From the NCBI GenBank assembly GCA_903875605.1, contig CAIQWT010000094.1, forward strand, positions 1 through 64,000: DNA of 64,000 nt, written 5' to 3'. Shown in pieces: positions 1 through 8,972 of this stretch. Made by a program: the position numbers and the translations under genes. Within the stretch, counting starts at the first letter, position 1; the number at the start of each line of letters is the position of its first letter. Under the pieces are notes generated by a model. That model did no database searches. It saw nothing but the letters and a program-made list of their open reading frames with translations, and was not told where the DNA came from. Origin of the DNA: an uncultured Geobacteraceae bacterium. GTDB taxonomy: Bacteria; Desulfobacterota; Desulfuromonadia; Geobacterales; Pseudopelobacteraceae.

Positions 1-500
1 ACTGCTGAGTAATTCAGATAAGTCCATTTTTTAGATGCTTTGCTGTGACCAACAGTAGTTGCCTTGATGGCAAGATAATCGGTACCATCCAAAATAGAAA
101 AAGAAGATGTGCTAGAGCTTGTTTCTGAAGTAGAAATTTCTGCATTTGTATCACTGGCCCCCGATACTGAATCTAATGACACTATCGGTCGCGGCACATT
201 GCCAGCAGTTGAGGTGCCCTTTCCATCATTAAACAAGTTAGCTGGTGCATAGCTAGCCTCAACGTATTTGGGTGCAAGAGACAAAAAAGTGTCGGGGATT
301 CCATATCCAGACTGTTGCAAATCATAGCGAAACATTTCTAGTCCGATCATACCTTCAATATTGCTTTCTTCGCTGGCAACAAGACGCCCTGTGCTTTTTA
401 GAATAGACTCAAACGCAGACCCAGTAATCATTATTACCAGAATCACAAGAGTCATTGTGACGAGCATCTCAATTAATGTAAAACCTTTATTATTTGTCAT
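1..500 (-). CDS. PilW-like type IV minor pilin, 3' part outside window
   Basis: The reading frame begins with ATG at 500 and stays open to the window edge, so only about 166 N-terminal residues are visible. The short leader MTNNKG is followed by FTLIE, the class III prepilin cleavage motif (cut after Gly6, Glu at mature position 5), then a hydrophobic helix. The continuation (GLEMFRYDLQQSGYGIP) is typical of PilW-like minor pilins, which prime pilus assembly at the inner membrane with PilV, PilX, FimT/FimU and PilY1. AGGTG lies about 9 bases before the ATG. It follows the PilV-like gene by 24 bases in the same operon. The family call rests on context plus the N-terminus. Confidence 0.8.
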   Translation of the reverse strand, partial: MTNNKGFTLIEMLVTMTLVILVIMITGSAFESILKSTGRLVASEESNIEGMIGLEMFRYDLQQSGYGIPDTFLSLAPKYVEASYAPANLFNDGKGTSTAGNVPRPIVSLDSVSGASDTNAEISTSETSSSTSSFSILDGTDYLAIKATTVGHSKASKKWTYLNYSA

Positions 501-524
501 GTCTGAATTCACCTATTTAAAAAG

Positions 525-965
525 CTACAGTGCTGGGTCAGGGTTAGCAATTAGTGTAGAAATTGTATGACTGAACCTGCTTCCTTTAAATCGCCAGGAA
601 ACTCTGAGTGAAACCTCTTGAGATGTTACAGTAATTACGCCAGTAATCGGATGAGTTGTTGTGCGCGACACTTGGGTTGTTCGAACCACTGAATAATTAT
701 TAAAGCCTGCTCTGGTTTTTCTATTTATATAACTAGTTGCAGGTGCAAGTGTATCAAAAGGCAGAATTTTCGCAGTTACCATTTGCTCATCTGCCAGTGA
801 TATTGCTTCATTACGCAGCAGAGTAGCAAGATTGTGTTCCGTAGCGAGGTTCACTGCCTGAAGTAGGCCAAGTAGACCGACCATCATGATCAGTACCGCT
901 ACGCAAAACTCAATCAAAGTAAAACCTGATTTACTAATTAAACTCGCATTTTGAATTTGATACAT
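525..965 (-). CDS. PilV-like type IV pilus minor pilin
   Basis: 146 residues. The leader (residues 1-14, ending KSG) precedes FTLIEF, a prepilin peptidase site with Glu at mature position 5. The transmembrane helix (about 15-38) contains VLIMMVGLLGLLQAV, the pattern characteristic of PilV. The remainder is a small globular domain containing SHRISTL-like strands near the end (SRFSHTISTL). It probably forms part of the pilus-tip initiation complex. The start overlaps the end of the upstream FimT-like gene by 32 bases, which implies translational coupling, and GGGGAAATGGA sits just upstream of the ATG. Assignment to PilV rather than another minor pilin is by motif and gene order. Confidence 0.8.
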   Translation of the reverse strand: MYQIQNASLISKSGFTLIEFCVAVLIMMVGLLGLLQAVNLATEHNLATLLRNEAISLADEQMVTAKILPFDTLAPATSYINRKTRAGFNNYSVVRTTQVSRTTTHPITGVITVTSQEVSLRVSWRFKGSRFSHTISTLIANPDPAL

Positions 966-1527
966 TCCATTTCCCCATATTTACACGAGCTACTGAAATA
1001 ACCAGGCAATTAATGCCTGATGATACATCTATAGGGTTTACAACTATTGTAAAACCGAAGGTTGATGTTGAAGGTGATGTAGAGTTAAAACCGGTTGTAT
1101 CAAATAAGATTGCCGAATTATCATCAGTAAATGCCGTTGTAGTATTAGTTTTTGTTATGCCATATTTCAAAGACTTGGTCATAATATTGGTGCCATTCGT
1201 TTTTGCATCTGCAGAATATTTATATTCAACTTCCGAGCTATATGATTTCATTACATAGCTATTAGGCTGAAAAACAATCCCATGCACTTTCTTTTGTGTG
1301 AACGCCATATTTCTAGCATCCATTAGGTCTGCATACATTTCACGCACCTGAGACTCAAACCTGCTTTTTTTCTGCCAAGTAGTGAACGACAGTGTGGCTG
1401 TCCCCACAACTACCGCCATAATTGCAATGGTGATCATCAATTCAATCAAAGTGAACCCTGCTTGGTGCAAATGCCCCCTATTTCGACCTAAAGAGCGGGT
1501 ACATCGTAATTCAGTAGTGAAATTCAT
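934..1527 (-). CDS. FimT/GspH-like pseudopilin
   Basis: 197 residues from the ATG at 1527, which has GGAG 6 bases upstream; another in-frame ATG at 1551 is less well placed. The 24-residue leader is long for a prepilin and ends QAG before FTLIELM. The hydrophobic helix contains TIAIMAVVVGTATL, and the following segment (FESQVREMYADLMDARNMAF) is the usual GspH/FimT region, where a helix leads into a beta-rich domain. Expected role: minor pilin at the tip of the type IV pilus or in a related secretion pseudopilus. It lies 25 bases after the pilY1-like stop and overlaps the next prepilin gene. Confidence 0.85.
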   Translation of the reverse strand: MNFTTELRCTRSLGRNRGHLHQAGFTLIELMITIAIMAVVVGTATLSFTTWQKKSRFESQVREMYADLMDARNMAFTQKKVHGIVFQPNSYVMKSYSSEVEYKYSADAKTNGTNIMTKSLKYGITKTNTTTAFTDDNSAILFDTTGFNSTSPSTSTFGFTIVVNPIDVSSGINCLVISVARVNMGKWNVSNSKCEFN

Positions 1528-1552
1528 TTTATCTCCACGAAGAATTATCATC

Positions 1553-4500
1553 CTATTTTTCCTGGATATGCAGAATTTTTTTCAGTGGTTTGTTATTGGT
1601 ATTGCTAATTACTGGCGGAGGATCTGTTGGTGGCTTGCCAATCATAGGAGTGTCCATCTTTCTGCCGCCACTGGCGTTAAGAGCCTTGCTCAGAGTAACC
1701 TCTTCAAAAGCTCCAGTTGAGACCTGTACAAGAACTTTTCCTGTCAAAGCGGCAGATGGAGCAGCTCCACCGGTTGCATAATTGAATCCCCAAACATACG
1801 AATAGCCACCAAACTTGCACACATCTGTAGTCGGCTTGAAGGTTGTAAAAAATACCGCTCCATTTGATTGTGCAACAGGATCGGTAATTGAGCGCTCCGC
1901 ACCAAGACTGTTAGCCACAATTTTACTGTCAAGTGCGACATACCAGCCTTTTTCGCTAGAACTAAGTGCAGTTGGATCAATAGTAGTCTGATTTCGTAGA
2001 TTGCTAATCGTCATTTGATTAGCTGTACATGCAGGATCTATTTTATTGCTGTCGGTATAACATGGTTCCTGAACCCCCACCAGATAACGTTGATTGTAAG
2101 TATCAGTCGAAGAATCATCACCTGTGTAGTAGAATCTTCCGGTGCCAAAATAGAGCCACAGCTTTCTATTATTTCGATCCTGTAATCTAGAAATAGCTGT
2201 CGTGACCGGACCAATTCCGTCAATTACCTTACTAAATATCCATTGTGAAGGGTCGGTACTTTCTTTAGTTAACAGTCGCCCTACCCCGCCATCTGTCCAG
2301 GAAACTTCGCCTGAACTCTCAGTCCTTTTTTTTGTGTAACCGACATACACGGCATCATCCTGATAATTACCATCTAATGCACTGCTCCACCTGTCTGTAT
2401 CAATAGCTCCACCAATCACACTTCCACCAAAAGCTTCTGGGATGCCTGTGTCTATTACCCAGTAATTTGTATTTAAGACAAAGGGACTAGTTGCCGTTAC
2501 AGTTGCCCCAAGGTCAACAACAAACAACTTCAGATTCTGGTCAGATCTCCCCATAAAGCGATGTACTGATGAATCAATCGGCCCTGTAGGTCCCGAAGCA
2601 AAAACAGCAAACCATTTGCCGTTTACCTTAGTATTCGGTTTAATTATTCCATCAACCGCAGCTAGTTTAGGAGATATACGGACAATAGCTGCACCAGAAG
2701 TTGCGTATCCGAGACCAAAATTATCTGGAGCATCACGCGGAGGAAACTCCCACTTTAATATAGGTTGCCCTGCAATGGTTTCAACATTTCCAGCAGTATT
2801 AAAATATTGGTTTGATATATCCATTGCAAAATATGATGAATAGCCGACCCCTTTAGTTTTGGGTACTCCGGAATCATCTGGATCTAGTATAGGGGTTTTA
2901 ACACACCTGCCATCAGCAGCATTAGAACAAACCGCGTTTGTCGATAGTCGAGATGCCCCGCCCAACCCCATACTGCCAATAAGTACTGTTGTCCAGTTTG
3001 TACCGCCATCCTCATCTTTCAGACAGAGTGAATAGTCATCGCAAGTTCCTACTTTTACAGTGGAAATATCTGTCAAAATAGTAGGGCCATCCAGATAATT
3101 GATATGCTTGTAATTCACAGCATCCGTATAATATTTAAGATATGGTAGATTACTTCGGGGAATATAGGCCCACTGTTCCTCACCCAGATTTGTTCCTGTA
3201 AGTGATGCCTTGACAAAACCTCCAATTTTTACAGTGCTGCTTCCAGAGGCGATACCGGTATCAGCCCCGGACGCAACAGTCAGTTTACCCAATTTAAAAG
3301 CATGCAGCATTCCGTCATTTGCCCCAACATAAACCATTCCTCTTTTTAAATAATTCGCTGATTTGATATATTTGTCATAACTTTTATCGTTGTAACCAGC
3401 AGGCGCTATCAAGTTATAAGCGTTAAGCTTGTTGGTAGACTGGAGTTTTGGCGTAGAAGACACTATATCACCCAATTTCCATTCATTAGTTACGGTAGAA
3501 CCACTAACCGATAGCGAGACTCTACGGTTACGATAGCCAGTCTGGTCTGTGCCTCTAATGTAATCAATGATCTTGATAGCCTCGACATTGCTGTCAGTTG
3601 CAGAGGCTTGTAGATAGGGTCGTAAGTTCGTTACTCTGTCATTGGCTGTATAAAAGCCACCGTATATTTCCGTCGGTGGATAAACCCCACTTGCATCTGA
3701 GTGAAGTAAGGAATAGCCGTCAACACTTGTATGAATTTTTCTTGTATTTGCTGCTCTAGCCCATAACTGCCGGCCTGCACGCCAAAGGCTTTTCACACTG
3801 TCAGGACTCAGTGCAACATTTACAGGCGGTTCATTGCCTAGTCCGTCACCGTCAGTATCCTGTTTCAATTCAACCTTCGTACTTGAATCCGCATTATCAA
3901 AATAAAAACGGGCTACATAATCATTTTTAAGGTTCAAAATATGGTTCGGTGTAGTTGTTGCGAAATCGGTGTCCTCTCGAACCGTACTATTTGAAACAAA
4001 TGGATCTACGTAATACCAAAGATTCTGCATTTCTCCTGTCCAACTTACTTCAGATGTTGAGTCAGTTGCTGGATTTGGTGCCGGAAAGATTTTGTTAGGG
4101 AAGAAAACTGCCTGAAGCAGGTTAGCTCCGCTACCTTCACTATTACTCAAAATCGATGCTGCAGTACCAGAGGCAACTTTTGCCAAAATCGAAGACATTG
4201 CCGTATTAAGACTATTTTGAAGTACCGTGCCATCATCAGCCTCAAAATAATTATACGGGACGCAGGTACCAGCTTTATTCCATTCCGGTGATCCGGTGAC
4301 TGGATTATCCGGAGTTTTTGGCTGTGCATAAGTAGCCGTATTTCCGGAATTTGCAGCGTTACCGTCATTATTTTCAAAACCACCGTATTTTGCCGCCATC
4401 ATAAGTGTTTTTTTGCCAGGTCCATTTCCGTTGGAATCGAGTTTTCCGAAGGTATACACGGGGAAAAGGGTAATATTTTGCATTACCGTTTCAGTGCTGT

Positions 4501-7500
4501 CTACGGCATTTCCGTAGACACTCGAACGCAAATCTGTGTTGTGCATGTAATAAGCGACGGCCTCTACCTTATCGGAATTGGTGTTAGAATTAAAAGTCGC
4601 TGCACTACAAGTAGTATTCGCATTGTCTGCACGGTCATCTGCTAAAATCTTATTTTCCCAGGTTGTTGCATTAAAAATACTATCCGTGTAGCTGTTTGCA
4701 GTGCCAGGAAGTTTATCCGTACTGTTTGGCTCACCATCGGTCAATAGCAATATAAAATGTTTCTGACAGCTATTCTGCACCGGATCCATGGTGCCGTAAT
4801 CTACGCCCGTGTTGTAAGCGCTGGGTTTTGCCTGAAAATAACGAATAGCTTCATAAAGTGTTTCAGAAATCGGGGTACTAGTTTTAGGGTCAGTCTCAGT
4901 ACTTTCAATAGCAGCTATCAAACCAGCTTCTGTAGATCCGAGTACAGCTTTTCCAGTTGGATCAGCTGTCGTAACAGGAATAACGGCAAGGTGTCCGCCG
5001 TCATTTGAAGCATTAAAGACCATTACTCCGAAGCGAACTTTTCCAGAAAGGTTTTGTATCAGCCCGGTTGGCAACGTCGTGCCATATTCAATCGTCTTGC
5101 CATTATCTGTTGCAAGATAGTATGGAGATGAGGAACGATTAACTATTTTACCACCCATCAATACTTTTCTGACAACGTCAACCTTATGCATATGTAGCCA
5201 ATTGAGTTTATTCCCGGATAAATTGCTCGAGAGATCCAGATTGATAGCATCAATCAAGTATTTATTTGCATCCGAACCAGAGCTACCAGCGGTTTTGTAC
5301 ATCTTATTTGGCTCGAAATAACCATAAAATGTTGAGCATGAACAAGCTGTTGATGATGTACAGGTTGATGATGATGTACAGTTATAAGTTTTTCCAGTTA
5401 TACCATTATATGTGTAACCATCGGTATCGTTCCCCCCCATACTGGCCGAGTTATCAAAAACAATAAGCACATTTGGAGCAAGACTTGCCTGGCCGGCAAC
5501 AAATGCCGGGATCTGACAGTACGAATCAGAAGATGTCGGAGAAATTGCCGAATACTGCACTGTAATAGCGCCATCGGCTTGAACATCTGTGAATGTATAC
5601 GTGGCGGAAGCAAGCGGTGCTATGTCCAAATTAGTATAATTTCTGTTTGTATCAGTTACCCAAACATGGGTTACTGAACATGTTGAGGTCGGATTAAAGG
5701 TAAGAGTTTTACTGGAACCACGTGGCACATTGATAGTTGTGGGATTTCCCGACATATCAGAAATAGTACCACAGCCAGACGGATTGGACGCATGGTTGGT
5801 CAGAACAATATTGAAACCTATCGGCCTGAATTTAACAACAAAAGTGCTGTTTGCTGTGATTGCTGGTGTCGTATAGGTATAACCGGTGCCGACCCATGCC
5901 TGTGCAACACCGGTATTAAACTTTACACTTTCAATCATGCAATTAGTAGACGTTCCGAATACAAAAGAGTCTGTTTGCCCATCGTTAATAAGTCGGCTTG
6001 AAGGAGTAATGGTATTCGAGGTACAAAGAGCATCAGTTGTCGGATCAACCGTACCAGTAACTGTATGACTTGTAGCTGCGGTAGATGTAAAGACAACCCA
6101 CACTTTATAGGAATGTCCTCCAGACACAGGAAACGTAAAAGTCATGTTAGTAATTTGATTCGCCGGAACAGCGACAGAGTTAGTCGGGTTTGTGTCGCCA
6201 TAGTAGATGTAGGATATCTTGAAGTTAGTTGCAGGGCGTACTTCAATGGTAACCGTAGCATTGCTGGTAAGTATCGTATCATCAGCAATCGTATTTCTAA
6301 GCTGCTCCGAACTGCCGGGGCTTGTTTTGTATACTGTTCCACCACTACCATTGGCACCGGGTGGTGCAGCCGTGGATGCGTTATAATCTAGAGTATTGTT
6401 AGTTCCATACCAAGCACCGATCTGTCCACCAACGGCACCAACAGGGGTAAACTGGACAAAAATTATATAGTTTTTGGGGGCAGTCGCAGAGGGGACGGTA
6501 ATGTCTCCATTACTATCAGCACTTACCGAATGACATGTACCAGAAGTCACCGTAACTGTTTGCGGAACCGTCCAAGAGGCTTCACAATATTGCACAGCAG
6601 TAATAGTATGTGCCGGAGAAGTAGAAGCGGTTATTTGGACAATTTTATCGCCATCCGAAGTATAACCAACCGTCGTGTAAGAACCGGTCCCTATAGCACT
6701 GTAGGTGTAGTTGCTTGCTTTCCAACCACCGGTTCTGAGGGAGACAGAACCGCCAGTCCAGCCAGGTGTGGTTGCGGCAGTAATGTCTATGGGACCGGTT
6801 CCGTAGTACGCAAGGAACCTGTCATGTGCCGCATTGGGATCGAGCTTGAACACAACTTGGAAGGAACTAGTGTTTCCAACCAGCGTGAATGATACCACTC
6901 CATTAGCATCCGGAAACAAAACAATATTATTACTGGTAAAACCATTATCATCATTGTCTTTCCACTGAACATTATCAATAACATATCCTGTATCCGGCGT
7001 AATGGTAAATGTAGCTGTCGCTGTTTGAGCATAACTAGGACTGACAAATTGCGAGTTCTGTACCGTTTTACTAGTTGCTTCAACAAGACCGCCATTCCCA
7101 GTCCATGAGGGATTGCCGTTATTGATATCAGTGTCACGCCGCCATCTTGTAAAAATATTGACCGTAGGGACAGGCGCAAAAATGACCTGAAGTGAGCATT
7201 CTCGGTTGGTCATCTGAAACGACACCTGGTTGTTGGTAACTGTCAAGGTATTTATGTTGGAATCGCCGCTACTAAAACCATTTGAATCGTTATCACGCCA
7301 TTCTGCAGATGAAACCATATATCCATCAGCCGGAGTCAGGATAAAAACCGGTGTGGCCGTTCCACCGTACGACGTATTTCCACCATTAGTTACAGTATAT
7401 CCAGTGGATGTTACGCTACCAACGGCGGGGTTATTACTCCAACTGCTGGATGTGCCCCACCTGACAAAAACATTATGGGCAGTTACCTGAGTGAATGTAA

Positions 7501-7891
7501 CCTGTATGACCCAGTCAGTATTGTTTATATTGAGAGACACTTTATTGCTAACAGGCGTCATTGTAGTACCAGTACCAATAGTAAAGTTACTGTTGCCATT
7601 TTTACACTCTACAGATGCGATATATCCAGAGACAGGAACTATTGTAAAAGTAACGCCAGTCGCGTTATCCGGATAACTAATACTACCTCCATTAAGCACT
7701 GCCGTTTTACCATCGGGGGTAATTACACCACCAGTACTGTCATTAAAGCTCGAAGTAGTTCCCCACCTGAGCTTTACATTATTATTTCCGGCATGTACTG
7801 AAAGCACACTCATTTGCATCAGAAGTAGTATCAGAATAGATATACTCAGGGCAGGTTTTGCAATTCTGGAAAGCAACAATTTAGTTTTCAT
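1553..7891 (-). CDS. pilY1: Giant PilY1-like pilus-tip adhesin with vWA domain
   Basis: 2112 residues, far longer than the roughly 1,000-1,200 usual for PilY1. A signal peptide spans residues 1-35. Residues about 36-800 form a tandem series of divergent modules that begin with patterns such as NVKLRWG, NVFVRWG, NIFTRWR and GQIGAWYG and contain TP.DGY and W.D.D motifs, resembling bacterial InlB-B-like repeats. A von Willebrand A-type domain follows from about 808 (DNSAS, the MIDAS motif; LLTDGEPNS near 1052). The C-terminal beta-propeller of the PilY1/PilC family starts near 1475 (LGDIVSSTPKL), and a calcium-loop-like DTD...D.N..DDAVYVG lies near 1832. PilY1 acts at the pilus tip in adhesion and control of extension/retraction. 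It is the first pilus gene of the operon, 252 bases after the zinc-ribbon gene. Confidence 0.9.
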   Translation of the reverse strand: MKTKLLLSRIAKPALSISILILLLMQMSVLSVHAGNNNVKLRWGTTSSFNDSTGGVITPDGKTAVLNGGSISYPDNATGVTFTIVPVSGYIASVECKNGNSNFTIGTGTTMTPVSNKVSLNINNTDWVIQVTFTQVTAHNVFVRWGTSSSWSNNPAVGSVTSTGYTVTNGGNTSYGGTATPVFILTPADGYMVSSAEWRDNDSNGFSSGDSNINTLTVTNNQVSFQMTNRECSLQVIFAPVPTVNIFTRWRRDTDINNGNPSWTGNGGLVEATSKTVQNSQFVSPSYAQTATATFTITPDTGYVIDNVQWKDNDDNGFTSNNIVLFPDANGVVSFTLVGNTSSFQVVFKLDPNAAHDRFLAYYGTGPIDITAATTPGWTGGSVSLRTGGWKASNYTYSAIGTGSYTTVGYTSDGDKIVQITASTSPAHTITAVQYCEASWTVPQTVTVTSGTCHSVSADSNGDITVPSATAPKNYIIFVQFTPVGAVGGQIGAWYGTNNTLDYNASTAAPPGANGSGGTVYKTSPGSSEQLRNTIADDTILTSNATVTIEVRPATNFKISYIYYGDTNPTNSVAVPANQITNMTFTFPVSGGHSYKVWVVFTSTAATSHTVTGTVDPTTDALCTSNTITPSSRLINDGQTDSFVFGTSTNCMIESVKFNTGVAQAWVGTGYTYTTPAITANSTFVVKFRPIGFNIVLTNHASNPSGCGTISDMSGNPTTINVPRGSSKTLTFNPTSTCSVTHVWVTDTNRNYTNLDIAPLASATYTFTDVQADGAITVQYSAISPTSSDSYCQIPAFVAGQASLAPNVLIVFDNSASMGGNDTDGYTYNGITGKTYNCTSSSTCTSSTACSCSTFYGYFEPNKMYKTAGSSGSDANKYLIDAINLDLSSNLSGNKLNWLHMHKVDVVRKVLMGGKIVNRSSSPYYLATDNGKTIEYGTTLPTGLIQNLSGKVRFGVMVFNASNDGGHLAVIPVTTADPTGKAVLGSTEAGLIAAIESTETDPKTSTPISETLYEAIRYFQAKPSAYNTGVDYGTMDPVQNSCQKHFILLLTDGEPNSTDKLPGTANSYTDSIFNATTWENKILADDRADNANTTCSAATFNSNTNSDKVEAVAYYMHNTDLRSSVYGNAVDSTETVMQNITLFPVYTFGKLDSNGNGPGKKTLMMAAKYGGFENNDGNAANSGNTATYAQPKTPDNPVTGSPEWNKAGTCVPYNYFEADDGTVLQNSLNTAMSSILAKVASGTAASILSNSEGSGANLLQAVFFPNKIFPAPNPATDSTSEVSWTGEMQNLWYYVDPFVSNSTVREDTDFATTTPNHILNLKNDYVARFYFDNADSSTKVELKQDTDGDGLGNEPPVNVALSPDSVKSLWRAGRQLWARAANTRKIHTSVDGYSLLHSDASGVYPPTEIYGGFYTANDRVTNLRPYLQASATDSNVEAIKIIDYIRGTDQTGYRNRRVSLSVSGSTVTNEWKLGDIVSSTPKLQSTNKLNAYNLIAPAGYNDKSYDKYIKSANYLKRGMVYVGANDGMLHAFKLGKLTVASGADTGIASGSSTVKIGGFVKASLTGTNLGEEQWAYIPRSNLPYLKYYTDAVNYKHINYLDGPTILTDISTVKVGTCDDYSLCLKDEDGGTNWTTVLIGSMGLGGASRLSTNAVCSNAADGRCVKTPILDPDDSGVPKTKGVGYSSYFAMDISNQYFNTAGNVETIAGQPILKWEFPPRDAPDNFGLGYATSGAAIVRISPKLAAVDGIIKPNTKVNGKWFAVFASGPTGPIDSSVHRFMGRSDQNLKLFVVDLGATVTATSPFVLNTNYWVIDTGIPEAFGGSVIGGAIDTDRWSSALDGNYQDDAVYVGYTKKRTESSGEVSWTDGGVGRLLTKESTDPSQWIFSKVIDGIGPVTTAISRLQDRNNRKLWLYFGTGRFYYTGDDSSTDTYNQRYLVGVQEPCYTDSNKIDPACTANQMTISNLRNQTTIDPTALSSSEKGWYVALDSKIVANSLGAERSITDPVAQSNGAVFFTTFKPTTDVCKFGGYSYVWGFNYATGGAAPSAALTGKVLVQVSTGAFEEVTLSKALNASGGRKMDTPMIGKPPTDPPPVISNTNNKPLKKILHIQEK

Positions 7892-8051
7892 ACTATCTCC
7901 TCAAATATTGGCGAATCGCAGCTTCGGGGTCATATACACACTAAAACTTAATTATTCATCGTTCTTTTTTAATCAATAAATGCAGGACACGCCAAAAGCA
8001 TAACCAATTAAGATCACGCGCTTTCAACATCAAAAGCTAAACCAACCATAT

Positions 8052-8078
8052 GAATCACCCCGCCGCGGTGGGGAATTC
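8052..8078. repeat. GC-rich imperfect inverted repeat upstream of pilY1-like gene
   Basis: Within the otherwise AT-rich 252-base gap between the zinc-ribbon gene and the pilY1-like gene, GAAT and CCCC arms face GGGG and ATTC around a CCGCGG core. In the direction of transcription no T-run follows, so it is not a typical intrinsic terminator. It could be a leader hairpin or operator about 160 bases before the pilY1 start. Function unknown. I see nothing else certain in this gap. Confidence 0.4.
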
Positions 8079-8143
8079 AAACCTAATAGATTAATTGCAA
8101 CATATTAAGTGCAACAAATATGCAAAAAAACAGTAGAAAAATA

Positions 8144-8677
8144 TTACCTTTTCAACAATTGCGGATTCGAGACAAGAACCACGCCGGCAATAGCCAGCAC
8201 AACAATAACCGTTAATATTATAAGGTTCTTAGTTGAAAACACCTTCGCCATCAACTGCTCCATCGGCGTTAAAATCTTTCCGTGGCAATAGATACATACC
8301 TTCAGTTTCGGCATAATCAGTTTCTGGCAATATGGACATTTAACAAGAATCTCTTTTACAGGCGGGGGCGATTTCTTTTTGCGTTCAGCTAATTTCTCAG
8401 CTCTAAGAGCCTTATATTTTTCATATTCCCTGGCGTAATCTTTGTAGATCAGGGACCCTTTTATCGTTGTAAAAAGTTCTTCGAGCTGTTTTAAATTATC
8501 AGAGGCACTGATCCTCTCAGACGAATCAGACGATCTCATAGCTTTGTCATACTCGTCTTTCAGCTTCCTGTAGGTTTTCTCCACCTGTTCCGGATTATCA
8601 CTGAACGAAAGCCCCATCGCCTTGTAGCAAAGCTCAATATCGGAAAACTCTTTTTCTTTTTCTGAAACATCACTCAT
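8144..8677 (-). CDS. Zinc-ribbon, single-TM protein with J-domain-like N-terminus
   Basis: 177 residues, no family recognised with certainty. Residues about 13-85 read like a divergent J-domain (YKAMGLSFSDNPEQVEKTYRKLK, then helices ending YAREYEKYKAL), but the diagnostic HPD loop is absent (DEYDKAM in its place). A four-cysteine zinc ribbon follows (C114, C117, C128, C131), and a transmembrane helix spans about 152-170 with a basic tail, so the bulk is probably cytoplasmic and C-terminally anchored. It precedes the pilY1/minor pilin genes on the same strand and has a sigma-54-like promoter about 63 bases upstream, which suggests a pilus-related or envelope role. That role is inference only. 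Confidence 0.75.
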   Translation of the reverse strand: MSDVSEKEKEFSDIELCYKAMGLSFSDNPEQVEKTYRKLKDEYDKAMRSSDSSERISASDNLKQLEELFTTIKGSLIYKDYAREYEKYKALRAEKLAERKKKSPPPVKEILVKCPYCQKLIMPKLKVCIYCHGKILTPMEQLMAKVFSTKNLIILTVIVVLAIAGVVLVSNPQLLKR

Positions 8678-8749
8678 ACAGTTTCCCCTTCAATTATCTA
8701 TTACATGCAGATGTCTTGGCATTTGGAGAATAGTCAGACTTGATACGCT

Positions 8750-8765
8750 TGCAAATTAAGAGCCA
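8750..8765 (-). promoter_or_regulatory. Predicted sigma-54 promoter (-24/-12)
   Basis: Read on the minus strand the site is TGGCTCTTAATTTGCA. It matches the sigma-54 consensus TGGCAC-N5-TTGCA at every conserved base except one (A to T), with correct spacing between GG and GC. The predicted start lies about 63 bases before the zinc-ribbon gene, upstream of the pilY1 operon. Sigma-54 itself and two sigma-54 activators are encoded in this window. In the 295-base gap 8678-8972 the only other clear element is the terminator at 8856-8900. Confidence 0.6.
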
Positions 8766-8855
8766 CAGCCAGTGAAGCCCTATCAGCACAGAATAGTTGA
8801 TTTTTTTTATAACGATCCAATTACTACGCAATTAATTCATAATCAACCAGAAATA

Positions 8856-8900
8856 AAAACGCCCCTTACTATGCAATCTTTTCATAGCAAGGGGCGTTTT
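8856..8900 (-). terminator. Intrinsic terminator after the DsbC-like gene
   Basis: An 18-base arm (AAAACGCCCCTTACTATG) pairs with its complement across a 9-base loop, with a single G-U pair. In the minus direction a T-rich run (TTTTTATTT) follows the stem. It lies 72 bases after the stop of the DsbC-like gene and ends the long rpoN-PTS-pilD-regulator array. The symmetric A/T flanks could also serve the opposite strand, but no plus-strand gene is present. Confidence 0.85.
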
Positions 8901-8972
8901 GTCTGATATTTATTCACAACAGCGATATACGAAGTGACTAAGTTACAACCTGAAGAGGCCGTTACTATACAT

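Noticed and set aside
7981-7994. Sigma-54-like site TGGCGTGTCCTGCA before pilY1
   Set aside because: Spacing between GG and GC is 8 bases instead of 10.
7892-8143. c-di-GMP/cGAMP (GEMM) riboswitch upstream of the pilY1-like gene
   Set aside because: I looked for the conserved GEMM core elements on the minus strand in this leader and did not find them; only a GC-rich inverted repeat is present.
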